Shown one piece after another: positions 7,023 to 14,899 of a DNA stretch of 31,525 nucleotides (positions within the stretch are counted from its first letter, which is position 1; each line of letters begins with the position of its first letter). Source of the stretch: CAZHBA01 sp964530225 (lineage in GTDB: Bacteria > Pseudomonadota > Alphaproteobacteria > UBA6615); NCBI GenBank assembly GCA_964530225.1, contig CAZHBA010000056.1, positions 1 through 31,525 of the forward strand. The letters are read 5' to 3'. The position numbers and the translations under genes were made by a program. The notes under the pieces are model-generated. The model saw only the letters and a list, made by a program, of their open reading frames with translations, had not been told where the DNA came from and searched no databases.

Positions 7023-7595
7023 CCAGATCGCCAGGCGCGAACCCGTCTTAATCGCCCGCGATAACACCGGGTAGGCGGTGTTGGGTTCACCGTTCTCCCT
7101 GGCGGCGCTGATGTGGTCGAGCCCGATCTCCTTGTGCTCGATCTCGTCGCCGCGGAATTCGTCGATGACCTGGCGCAGCTCGACCTCGTCCTCACCCAAT
7201 TGCGCGGACTGGCGAGTATAGTGCTTTTCTATCACGTCTTCGACGGCGACGGTGCAGGCCATCGCCGCGCGTTCGCCCATCATCGCTGTGGCTACGCCCA
7301 GGGCGTAGCCTGCCACGTGCCAGGCCGGCGTTAGCGCGGTTGGCCGCACGCGGCGCTCAATCACCATGCGTTCGAAGGTTTCGAGATGGCGCTTCTCTTG
7401 ATCGGCCATGGCGCGAATCTCGTTGCCGACTGGGCGCTGGCCGAGCACGGCAAGATGGCCCGCGTAAATGCGCGCCGCGCCATATTCGCCGGCATGATCT
7501 ACGCGGATCATGCGCTCAACCTGGGTCTGCGGATCAGGGTCGCCATGCAGGCGCTGGCCGGCCAGATGCGGTTTGTCTTCTTTGTCGGTTTCCAT
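7005..7595 (-). CDS. coq7: COQ7-type demethoxyubiquinone hydroxylase
   Basis: A 196-residue di-iron monooxygenase that hydroxylates 2-polyprenyl-3-methyl-6-methoxy-1,4-benzoquinol in ubiquinone synthesis, attached to the inner membrane face. Iron ligands are all present: E37 (AGEYGA), E67 and H70 (QEKRH), E119 (AVEDVI), E151 and H154 (DEIEHKE). Length fits the short bacterial and mitochondrial COQ7 form. It starts 18 bases after the DedA gene ends on the same strand, so these two may be co-transcribed, while its 3' end overlaps the convergent redoxin/oxygenase gene. The presence of COQ7 implies aerobic ubiquinone synthesis, in keeping with the ETF and acyl-CoA dehydrogenase genes nearby. Confidence 0.94.
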   Translation of the reverse strand: METDKEDKPHLAGQRLHGDPDPQTQVERMIRVDHAGEYGAARIYAGHLAVLGQRPVGNEIRAMADQEKRHLETFERMVIERRVRPTALTPAWHVAGYALGVATAMMGERAAMACTVAVEDVIEKHYTRQSAQLGEDEVELRQVIDEFRGDEIEHKEIGLDHISAARENGEPNTAYPVLSRAIKTGSRLAIWLSTRL

Positions 7596-7613
7596 AGGCC
7601 AAAATGTAGTGTC

Positions 7614-8195
7614 CTATAGCAGAAATTTCAAAACGACGAAGCCGCCGATCAGCAAGACGCAGAACACCAGCACCACCCAGCCGAGGTAGCGCTCGACGAA
7701 GTCGCGGATCGGCGGTCCGAAATACCACAGCAGCGCCGCGACGATAAAAAACCGCAGAGCCCGCGAGCCCAGCGAGGCGATGCCGAAGACGACCGGATCG
7801 AGATGAGTGACGCCACTGGCGATGGTTATCACCTTGTAGGGGAAGGGGGTGACGCCGAAGAAGGCGACGATCCAGGCGCCGGCTTCGTTGTGTTGTGCGG
7901 TGAACCGGGCGAACGCCAACTCGAACCCGTAGAAATCGATGATTGGTTGGCCGACAACGTCGAACAACAAAGCACCGATGGCGTAGCCTAGGAACCCGCC
8001 CAACACCGATGCGGCGGTGCAAATTCCCGCTAGGGTCCAGGCGCGCTGGCGCACCGCCAGTATCATCGGGATTAGTAGCACGTCGGGCGGGATCGGGAAC
8101 ACCGAGCTTTCGGCAAAGGCGACTGCCGCCAGCACCCACACCGCATGGCGGGTAGAGCCCAGCTGCAGTGTCCGGTCGTACATCCCTCGCAACAT
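7614..8195 (-). CDS. DedA family membrane protein (YqaA type)
   Basis: A 193-residue integral membrane protein with about four hydrophobic segments. It includes the DedA signature AFAESSVFPIPPDVLLIP near the N-terminus and FFGVTPFPYKVITIASG in the middle, with the conserved Pro and Lys of the re-entrant loop. DedA proteins are thought to act as lipid flippases or in membrane homeostasis; the substrate here is not predictable. ATG 8195 is chosen because AGGGG lies about 7 bases upstream; the frame is open to 8315, but the extra residues are hydrophilic and unlike the family. It is the first gene of a likely operon with coq7 and is divergent from tRNA-Leu. It ends with TAG. Confidence 0.88.
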   Translation of the reverse strand: MLRGMYDRTLQLGSTRHAVWVLAAVAFAESSVFPIPPDVLLIPMILAVRQRAWTLAGICTAASVLGGFLGYAIGALLFDVVGQPIIDFYGFELAFARFTAQHNEAGAWIVAFFGVTPFPYKVITIASGVTHLDPVVFGIASLGSRALRFFIVAALLWYFGPPIRDFVERYLGWVVLVFCVLLIGGFVVLKFLL

Positions 8196-8339
8196 CGCCC
8201 GCACCCCTGTTCGGTCGGTAAACCCGATACAGCCCTGTAACAGGCGAGCGCGCGGCCTGTCTATATTTTGCCGAGCTAGGGCGTCGTTGACGTTGACGCC
8301 GCGCGGCGGCGTCACTAATTCTTGGGGTGCAATGCTCGT

Positions 8340-8426
8340 GCGGGCGTGGCGGAATTGGTAGACGCGCGGGATTCAAAATCCCGTTTTGGCAACAAAGTGA
8401 GAGTTCGAGTCTCTCCGCCCGCACCA
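8340..8426 (+). tRNA. tRNA-Leu (CAA)
   Basis: Folds as an 87-base class II tRNA including the encoded CCA. The acceptor stem is GCGGGCG (8340-8346) with CGCCCGC (8416-8422), discriminator A, then CCA at 8424-8426. The anticodon arm CGGGA-TTCAAAA-TCCCG gives anticodon CAA, which reads UUG. A long variable arm (TTTTGGCAACAAAGT region) and the T arm GAGAG-TTCGAGT-CTCTC are present. It is a normal leucine tRNA and not an amber suppressor, because CAA cannot read UAG. It is the only tRNA seen in the window. Confidence 0.97.
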
Positions 8427-8628
8427 TTGAATCCCTTCATGCCACCTAGCGTTTCCCGTCGCTAAACCGGCACGGTTGCTGGTGTGCGAGGACGAGTAAG
8501 TGTGCCGTGTTGGTTGCGATTTTGCAGCAAGAAATCTAGGTTGGCGAAAATAATCTGAATGCCGGCAACCCAACGCTGGCCGCAATCTAGGGAGAGGGTG
8601 CCGCAAGAGCGCCCCTGTTGCGCATACG

Positions 8629-9222
8629 ATGGAACTGCAGAACAGCTTTACCGTAGCCGTCGACGTGGAGACGGCATGGCAGGTCCTGCTGGACGTGCCG
8701 CGGATTGCACCCTGCATGCCCGGCGCCGAGCTGACCGAAGCTGCCAACGACCGCCATTTCAAGGGTAATGCGAAAGTGCGGGTCGGGCCGGTGCAGCTCA
8801 GTTTTGCCGGCGAAGCTGAATTGACCGAGGTTGACGATACCACCCATACCGCGCGGCTCAGCGCGCAGGGTAACGACACCAAGGGGCGCGGTGCGGCGCG
8901 GGCTGATGTGACATTCGCTATAGTTGCTAATGGCGGCCAAACCCGGGTCGACATCACCACCGATCTCAACCTCACCGGCTCGGTCGCTCAGTATGGCCGC
9001 GTGGCCGGGCTGATCGACGCCATCGCCGGGCAGATCATCGCTGATTTTGCCAAGAACCTGGAAGGTCAGCTCGTCGCCACACCGGCAACAGGCGATGGCC
9101 GGGCAGCGGCGGAAGCATCCGCGCCACCGCCAGTAGCTGACAATGCAATTTCCGGTATTAGCCTGTTTTTCCGTGCCCTGTGGTTGATGATCCGCGGCTG
9201 GTTTGGTGGTAAATCCGGATAA
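8629..9222 (+). CDS. CoxG-like SRPBCC protein (CO dehydrogenase subunit G family)
   Basis: A 197-residue protein. The first 150 residues form a START-like SRPBCC domain with the family opening FTVAVDVETAWQVLLDVPRI and CMPGAELTE. After a Pro/Ala-rich linker there is a hydrophobic C-terminal helix (ISLFFRALWLMIRGWF), which anchors the protein to the membrane. In Oligotropha, CoxG attaches CO dehydrogenase to the cytoplasmic membrane; here it is the first gene of a GMSL-type cluster and probably does the same for the downstream hydroxylase. The start ATG 8629 lacks a strong ribosome-binding site. It ends 33 bases before coxM. Confidence 0.88.
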   Translation: MELQNSFTVAVDVETAWQVLLDVPRIAPCMPGAELTEAANDRHFKGNAKVRVGPVQLSFAGEAELTEVDDTTHTARLSAQGNDTKGRGAARADVTFAIVANGGQTRVDITTDLNLTGSVAQYGRVAGLIDAIAGQIIADFAKNLEGQLVATPATGDGRAAAEASAPPPVADNAISGISLFFRALWLMIRGWFGGKSG

Positions 9223-9255
9223 CGATGCAAAGTTTCTTACCAAGAGGGATACGGC

Positions 9256-10122
9256 ATGAAGCCTGCGCCATTTACTTATCACGATCCCACTAGCGTCGAC
9301 GATGTGGTGACGCTGCTGGCGCGGCACGAGGACGCCAAGCTGCTGGCCGGCGGCCAGTCGCTGATACCGATGCTTAATATGCGCTTCGTCGTGCCCGACG
9401 ATGTGATCGACCTGAACGGTGTCGCCGATATGAATGGCATCTACGACACGGGCGAAGCGCTTGCCATCGGCGCCATGACCCGCCAGCGCGAGCTCACTGC
9501 GTCGGAAACCGTCGCTGTGCGCGCGCCGATCGTTCAGGAGGCGCTGTCCCATGTGGGCCATTTCCAGACGCGCAACCGCGGCACCATCGGCGGCAGCCTG
9601 TGCCACCTGGACCCGGCGGCGGAACTGCCGGCAGTGGCGGCGGCCTACGACGCGGTGCTGACGGCAGCGGGTCCGGACGGCACCCGCGACGTGACGTTCG
9701 ACGAATGGCCGCTGGCCTACATGATGGCCAATCTTGCGCCCGACGAAGTGCTGACCCGGATCACTCTGCCCTATTGGCGTGAACCGCACGGGTCGGCATT
9801 CGTCGAGTTCGCCCGCCGCCATGGCGATTTCGCCATCATCGGTGTTGCTGCGCTGTTGGCGGTCGATGGCGGCAAGATCACCCGCGCCGCGGTCGCCGTC
9901 AGCGGCGCCGACGTAAGGCCGCAACGGCTCGATGCCGTTGAAGCGATGCTGGTCGGCCAAGCGCCCGGCGCGGTTGTGTTTGCCGAAGCCGGCGCCTTGG
10001 CGAGCACAATCGATACTATATCGGATGCCTATGTCACCGGGGAATACCGCCAACGGCTCGCTGGTGTGTTGGTCGAGCGCGCGTTGACGCAGGCGGTAGA
10101 AAATGTGAACGGAGAAAGCTAG
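9256..10122 (+). CDS. CoxM-like FAD-binding subunit of molybdenum hydroxylase
   Basis: A 288-residue FAD subunit of the xanthine dehydrogenase/CO dehydrogenase family. FAD-binding motifs are AGGQSLIPMLNMR (about residues 32-44) and the TIGGSLCHLDPAAELP region (about 113-128), both typical. It receives electrons from the iron-sulfur subunit and passes them to the membrane chain. It lies between coxG and coxS with only 3 bases to coxS, so the genes are co-translated or nearly so. A ribosome-binding site (AAGAGGGA) precedes ATG 9256. It ends with TAG. The length is normal. The actual substrate of the complex is decided by the large subunit. Confidence 0.93.
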   Translation: MKPAPFTYHDPTSVDDVVTLLARHEDAKLLAGGQSLIPMLNMRFVVPDDVIDLNGVADMNGIYDTGEALAIGAMTRQRELTASETVAVRAPIVQEALSHVGHFQTRNRGTIGGSLCHLDPAAELPAVAAAYDAVLTAAGPDGTRDVTFDEWPLAYMMANLAPDEVLTRITLPYWREPHGSAFVEFARRHGDFAIIGVAALLAVDGGKITRAAVAVSGADVRPQRLDAVEAMLVGQAPGAVVFAEAGALASTIDTISDAYVTGEYRQRLAGVLVERALTQAVENVNGES

Positions 10123-10125
10123 GTC

Positions 10126-10611
10126 ATGGCCGACACCAGAGAGATTACCGTCACCGTCAATGGGCAACCGCAGACGGCTGAGGTTGAGACGCGGCTCAAC
10201 CTGGCCGACTTCCTACGCCACGAACTGGAGATGACCGGTACCCATGTTGGCTGCGAGCACGGTGTTTGCGGCGCCTGCACGGTACTGGTCGACGGCGAGG
10301 CGGTGCGTTCATGCCTGATGCTGGCGGTGCAAGCGGACGGCTGCGAGGTCACCTCGGTCGAAGGGCTTGCCGCGACCAACGGCGATTTGCATCCGGTGCA
10401 AGAGGCGTTCTGGAAGAACCATGGCCTGCAATGCGGTTTCTGCACGCCGGGCATGGTGATTTCGGTGGTGGCGTTCTTGCAAGACAATCCCAACCCCACT
10501 GAGGAAGAGGTGCGCGCGGCAATCTCCGGTAACATCTGCCGCTGCACCGGGTATCAGGGCATTGTCGCGGCGGCGCTGGAGGCTGCCGCGACAATGCGGC
10601 AGGAGGGCTGA
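10126..10611 (+). CDS. CoxS-like [2Fe-2S] subunit of molybdenum hydroxylase
   Basis: A 161-residue iron-sulfur subunit carrying two [2Fe-2S] clusters. The N-terminal plant-type cluster uses C43, C48, C51 (GCEHGVCGACTV) and C63. The C-terminal cluster uses C103, C106 (QCGFCTPGM) and C138, C140 (NICRCTGYQG). All eight cysteines are present, so electron transfer from the molybdenum site to FAD should work. Its length is normal for the family. It begins 3 bases after coxM and ends 3 bases before coxL, a tight operon with one shared message. Confidence 0.95.
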   Translation: MADTREITVTVNGQPQTAEVETRLNLADFLRHELEMTGTHVGCEHGVCGACTVLVDGEAVRSCLMLAVQADGCEVTSVEGLAATNGDLHPVQEAFWKNHGLQCGFCTPGMVISVVAFLQDNPNPTEEEVRAAISGNICRCTGYQGIVAAALEAAATMRQEG

Positions 10612-10614
10612 GCT

Positions 10615-12954
10615 ATGGTCCGCTACACCGGCGCCAAAGTTCACCGCATGGAAGACCCGCGGTTGCTCACCGGCCACGGACGCTATGTTGACGATATCCA
10701 CCTGCCCGGCATGCTGCACGCTGCTTTTCTGCGCTCGAGCCATGCCCACGCGCGCATCCACTCGATCGACGCCAGCGCTGCGCTGGCGCTGCCGGGTGTG
10801 CACGGGGTGTTCACGCAGGCCGATCTTGGTGACGATTTCGTTGGTCAGGCGATGAGCCAGCTTTACCCGGCGCCGGTGATTAAGCAGGACAAGACGCAGT
10901 ATCCGCTGGCTAGCGGCGAGGTGTGCTTCGTCGGCCAGACGGTCGCCGTCGTCGTCGCCGATAGCCGCGCTCTCGCCGAGGATGCGCTGGCGCTAATCGC
11001 CGTCGATTACGAACCGCTGCCAGCGATCATCGACTGCCGGGCGGCACTTGCCGCCGAAGCGCCGCACGCGCACGACGACAGCGACAGCAATCTGGTCGGC
11101 CAGATGGGGACATCGTTCGGTGATGTCGACGATACCTTCGCCAGAGCCAAGCATGTGTTCAGCGCCAGTTTTCTGCAACACCGTGGCGGCTGCCACGCCA
11201 TGGAGACGCGCGGTGTCGTCGCCTGCGACGAACCCTATGACGATGGGCTGACGGTGTGGTCGTCGACCCAGTGCCCCTATCTGGTGCGCCGCGCCCTGGC
11301 GCGCTATCTCGGCGAGGCGGAAGAGCGCGTACGCATCATTGCGCCCGACGTCGGCGGTGGCTTCGGGCCCAAGGCCGGCTTCTATCCCGAAGAGATCGTC
11401 ATCCCGCTGGTCGCCCGCACTCTTGGCCGCCCGGTCAAATGGATCGAGGACCGGCGTGAGCATTTCGTCACCACGACGACCCAGCGCGACCAGCAATGGG
11501 ACCTCGAGGTGGCATGCGACGGCGAGGGCAAGATTTTTGGCATCCGTGGCAAGGTAATCCACGAAAACGGCGCTTATGTTCCCTATGGTATTCTGCTGCC
11601 GTTCACCTCGCTGGCGCCGCTACCCGGCGCCTACGCCATTCCGGCGGTCGACGTCAGAATGGACATTGTATTCACCAATACCACACCGAACACGCCAGTG
11701 CGCGGTGCGGGACGTCCTTACGCCATCTATGCGGTCGAGCGCATGATCGCCGTGGTGGCGCGCGAGCTCGACCTCGATCCCGCCGAAGTCCGACGGCGCA
11801 ACTTCGTGCGCGTCGACCAGATGCCGTACGAGACCGGGGCTTTGCTGCGCGACGGCGCGCCGGTGCGCTACGATAGCGGTGACTACGAGGCGTGCATGGA
11901 CAAGGCGCTGGAGTTGGCTGACTATGCCGGCTTCAAGGCTCGCCAGACAGCAGCGCACGCCGAAGGCCGCTATCTTGGCATCGGTATATCGGCCTGCATC
12001 GAGGATACTGGCCTTGGCCCCTACGAGGGCACTACAGTGCGCATCGAGCCGTCGGGCAAGGTGATGGTGCGCACCGGCGCGGCCAGCCAAGGCCAGGGCC
12101 ACCACACCATGATCGCGCAGATCGTCTCCGACCAGCTCGGTGTGCGGCCCGAGGACATCCTGTTTGAGGCCGCAGACACCGGCAAATTTCCGCAGGGCAT
12201 CGGCACCATCGGTAGCCGGGTGGCGGCCAATGTCGGTCCATCCTCGTTCGACGCGGCCGGCCAGGTGCGCGAGACGGCGTTGAAGCTGGCGGCGAAATCT
12301 CTGGAGGCGTCCGAACAGGACCTCGAACTAGTCGATGGCGAGGTGCGCGTCGCCGGTGCGCCCGACCTCAAGGTGACCCTGGGCGAGTTGGCGCTGCAAC
12401 TAGCGCCGATGTCTGGTGTCAAAGTGCCTGCCGGGTTCAATCCTTCGCTCGAAGCAACGTCCTACATGGGTTCGGCGGGGGCGCCGATCGCAAGTGGCAC
12501 AAATGTAGCCGAGGTCGAGGTCGATACCGGTACCGGCGAGGTGCGGGTGCTGCGTTATTCGGTGGTGCACGACTGCGGCACCATGATCAACCCGATGATG
12601 GTCGAGGGTCAGATCATCGGCGGCGTGGTGCACGGCATCGGCAATGCGTTGTTCGAGCGCATGATCTACGACGATCAGGGTCAGCCGCTGACCACCAACT
12701 ACGGCGAGTATCTGCTGCCGCTGGCGACCGAGATGCCGCATATCGATATCGTGCATCAGGAATCGCCGTCGCCACTAAACCCGTTGGGGATTAAGGGTGC
12801 CGGCGAAGGTGGTACCATCCCGGCGGCGGCGGCCATTGTCGCGGCGATCGAAAACGCGCTCGCCGATTTTGGTATCGTCATCGACTACTACCCGGTCGAC
12901 CCGCAGTATCTCACGCGCCTAATCGACATGGCAGGCGCGCAGGCGGCGGAGTAG
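10615..12954 (+). CDS. CoxL-like molybdenum-binding subunit, form-II type
   Basis: A 779-residue catalytic subunit of the xanthine oxidase family. Recognisable features are DVGGGFGPK (molybdopterin binding), PVRGAGRPYA with the active-site loop at residues 362-367, and the catalytic glutamate E731 in IKGAGEGG. True form I CO dehydrogenase has an AYxCSFR loop whose Cys binds copper. This one has VRGAGR, close to the form II AYRGAGR, so CO oxidation is doubtful and an aldehyde- or heterocycle-type hydroxylase is equally likely. It ends the coxG-M-S-L run; the maturation genes coxD, E and F, common beside true CO dehydrogenase genes, are not next to it. It is intact and ends with TAG, 8 bases before a convergent gene. 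Confidence 0.92.
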   Translation: MVRYTGAKVHRMEDPRLLTGHGRYVDDIHLPGMLHAAFLRSSHAHARIHSIDASAALALPGVHGVFTQADLGDDFVGQAMSQLYPAPVIKQDKTQYPLASGEVCFVGQTVAVVVADSRALAEDALALIAVDYEPLPAIIDCRAALAAEAPHAHDDSDSNLVGQMGTSFGDVDDTFARAKHVFSASFLQHRGGCHAMETRGVVACDEPYDDGLTVWSSTQCPYLVRRALARYLGEAEERVRIIAPDVGGGFGPKAGFYPEEIVIPLVARTLGRPVKWIEDRREHFVTTTTQRDQQWDLEVACDGEGKIFGIRGKVIHENGAYVPYGILLPFTSLAPLPGAYAIPAVDVRMDIVFTNTTPNTPVRGAGRPYAIYAVERMIAVVARELDLDPAEVRRRNFVRVDQMPYETGALLRDGAPVRYDSGDYEACMDKALELADYAGFKARQTAAHAEGRYLGIGISACIEDTGLGPYEGTTVRIEPSGKVMVRTGAASQGQGHHTMIAQIVSDQLGVRPEDILFEAADTGKFPQGIGTIGSRVAANVGPSSFDAAGQVRETALKLAAKSLEASEQDLELVDGEVRVAGAPDLKVTLGELALQLAPMSGVKVPAGFNPSLEATSYMGSAGAPIASGTNVAEVEVDTGTGEVRVLRYSVVHDCGTMINPMMVEGQIIGGVVHGIGNALFERMIYDDQGQPLTTNYGEYLLPLATEMPHIDIVHQESPSPLNPLGIKGAGEGGTIPAAAAIVAAIENALADFGIVIDYYPVDPQYLTRLIDMAGAQAAE

Positions 12955-12962
12955 GCGTTGGT

Positions 12963-14018
12963 TTATTTCGGCGCGATGCGGCCGTTACCTGACAGCAGGA
13001 TAGCGATGGGGCGCGTGCGTTCGAAATAGGACAGGATGATCATCGCGATCACCGTTAGCGGCACGCACAAGAACATGCCGACGATACCCCAAATACTACC
13101 CCACAGCGCCAGCGATAGGATCACCACCAGTGGGCTGATATTCAGCGAAGCGCCAGTGAGCCGTGGCTCGAGGACGTTGCCGATCAAGAACTGTACGATG
13201 CCGATCCCGCCGAGGACGATGAAAAACGGCACCGGTGTCGAGAACTGGATCAGCGCCAGCAGCGCCGGGAAGATGATACCGAGCAACGAGCCGACGGTGG
13301 GGATGTAGTTGAGCAGGAAAATGATGAAACCCCAGAACTCGGCGAAATCGACGCCGACGATCAGCAGCACGACGTAACTGACGCCGCCGGTGAGCGCGCT
13401 AGTGAAGGTTTTGATGGCGACGTATGTCTGGATTTGCTCCTGCATGCGGTGCAGCAGGCTGCGCACTTCTTCGCGGTGTTCGGTTTCGGGGAACAGTGCG
13501 CGCATTTTCTTGTCAAAGCCGCGTTGCTCGAACAGCAGAAATAGCACGTAGATCAATACGATGCCGAAATTGCCGGCGAAGCTGGCTGCTGCTGCTGCGA
13601 ACCTGGAGGCCAGTTTATGGAGGTCGACCTGTTCGAACACCGCGGCGATGTCCGGCGGTGTTTCGAAGCCGGCCAGGCTCGACGCCTTGGCGATTAACAC
13701 CTCGATATTTGCCTGATAGATGGGGGCGGCGGCGCTGACATCGGCGATATTGCCGCTGATCAGTTCGGCAACCAGCGCCAGGCCCACCAATACGGTGACG
13801 ATGGCCAACGCCATCGCCACCCAGTTGGGCAGATGGCGGGTACCCAGGTTTAGCCTATGGTATCCCCGGGCCAGGGCGTTCAATAGGTACCAGATCATGA
13901 TCGCCACGGCGATCGGGATCAGCAGGTCGCGGCCCTCGATCAACAAGACGAAGGTCAAAGCGACAATAACAGCCGACGACGCGAAGGCGACGGTTTTTGT
14001 GGAGATTTGCTCGGGCAC
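12963..14018 (-). CDS. AI-2E family (PerM/TqsA-like) transporter
   Basis: A 351-residue membrane protein with about seven or eight hydrophobic segments. It includes FLLNYIPTVGSLLGIIFPALLAL-type sequence in the C-terminal half and a final LIIGNVLEPRL-like motif (here FLIGNVLEPRLTG), both characteristic of the AI-2E transporter family. Some members export autoinducer-2, others act as sodium/proton antiporters; the role here is not known. GTG 14018 is chosen because GGGGGT lies about 7 bases upstream; the open frame reaches TTG 14063. It converges on coxL with 8 bases between the stops and ends with TAA. Confidence 0.87.
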   Translation of the reverse strand: MPEQISTKTVAFASSAVIVALTFVLLIEGRDLLIPIAVAIMIWYLLNALARGYHRLNLGTRHLPNWVAMALAIVTVLVGLALVAELISGNIADVSAAAPIYQANIEVLIAKASSLAGFETPPDIAAVFEQVDLHKLASRFAAAAASFAGNFGIVLIYVLFLLFEQRGFDKKMRALFPETEHREEVRSLLHRMQEQIQTYVAIKTFTSALTGGVSYVVLLIVGVDFAEFWGFIIFLLNYIPTVGSLLGIIFPALLALIQFSTPVPFFIVLGGIGIVQFLIGNVLEPRLTGASLNISPLVVILSLALWGSIWGIVGMFLCVPLTVIAMIILSYFERTRPIAILLSGNGRIAPK

Positions 14019-14194
14019 GGGCGTACCCCCAATTTTCGATTCCGGTATTCGCCTATAGCACAATTACCGCCGATTTGGCTTTATCATGTCCTATCCCGCG
14101 TTGACGACGGGCAGGCGAAAATGGTTTGCTGAAACGAAAACACAGATGGTGTTTTGCGGTCGTTACGCGCGGGGAAAATGGGGGATACCTAATC

Positions 14195-14779
14195 ATGACT
14201 ACACCTTTGGAAGGCTCGCGCCTGGAGCGCATGGAACGGGAAGATTGTCCGCCAGAATATCTCGACGCTTGGGACGAAATTTTGCGCACGCGGGGCTTCG
14301 ATGTGATGCCAAACGTGTTTTCGCTGCTGGCCAACAGCCCGGGCGCGATGTCGGTGGTCACACCAGTTGGTGCTTATGTGCGCTACGAGACTGCGTTCGA
14401 CGACGTGTTACGCGAGATGGTCATCATGACAGTGGCTCAGGAACTGCGCTGCGAATACGAGTGGAAGCACCACTGGCGGGTCGCCGAGCGGGCCGGTGCA
14501 ACGCGGGAGATGTTGGAAAAAATAGGCACACCCGACCTTGAGGCTGAACCGGCGCCGCTGGGACCGGCGATTCGCTATGCGCGGCTATTGACCCACAACA
14601 AAAGGGTCGACGATGTCCTCATTAAGACCCTGATGGACAGCTTTGGTACCCAAGGGTTTGTCGACCTGACCATCATGGCTGGCTACTATGGTATGCTGGC
14701 GCGGTTCATCAACACCATCGGCGTACCGGTGGAAGACAGCTATAACGACATCACCTTCAATATGGAATTTGGGGATTAA
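14195..14779 (+). CDS. Carboxymuconolactone decarboxylase (AhpD-like) family protein
   Basis: A 194-residue helical protein. The conserved core is LREMVIMTVAQELRCEYEW followed by KHH (about residues 72-93), the CMD-family pattern in which a Cys (C86), Glu (E89) and His line the active site. There is no CxxC pair as in AhpD peroxidases, so this is the single-Cys subgroup, whose members are often found in aromatic or acid catabolism but lack a proven reaction. ATG 14195 has GGGGGA about 10 bases upstream; the open frame extends to 14126 with no homology. It is divergent from the AI-2E gene and stands about 120 bases before the luciferase-like gene on the same strand. Confidence 0.85.
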   Translation: MTTPLEGSRLERMEREDCPPEYLDAWDEILRTRGFDVMPNVFSLLANSPGAMSVVTPVGAYVRYETAFDDVLREMVIMTVAQELRCEYEWKHHWRVAERAGATREMLEKIGTPDLEAEPAPLGPAIRYARLLTHNKRVDDVLIKTLMDSFGTQGFVDLTIMAGYYGMLARFINTIGVPVEDSYNDITFNMEFGD

Positions 14780-14899
14780 TATAGCCTGAAACTGTAGGCG
14801 GTATCGGTAGTTGCTATTGGGATTTATGGGCACTAATCGATAGCATCGCCAAATTCTAAAACAGGCCTACACCAAAATAGGCCGAGCGGGAGGGAGCCC

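Noticed and set aside
8340..8426. tRNA-Leu as an amber suppressor
   Set aside because: The anticodon loop reads TTCAAAA with CAA at the centre, which decodes UUG, not UAG.
7534..8427. A 297-codon frame overlapping DedA and tRNA-Leu on the minus strand
   Set aside because: It covers DedA in another frame, reads across the tRNA, and shows no domain; it is Arg/Pro-rich as shadow frames are.
8587..10167. A 526-codon open frame antisense to coxG and coxM
   Set aside because: It is exactly opposite two genes with clear families, has no recognisable domain, and is rich in residues expected from GC-rich shadow frames.
10615..12954. Calling the large subunit carbon monoxide dehydrogenase (form I)
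   Set aside because: The AYxCSFR copper-binding loop is absent; VRGAGR is form-II-like, so only a family-level call is justified.
14815..14860. Inverted TGCTAT...ATAGCA pair after the CMD-family gene as a terminator
   Set aside because: The loop is long, the stem is only six pairs and there is no T run; too weak to call.
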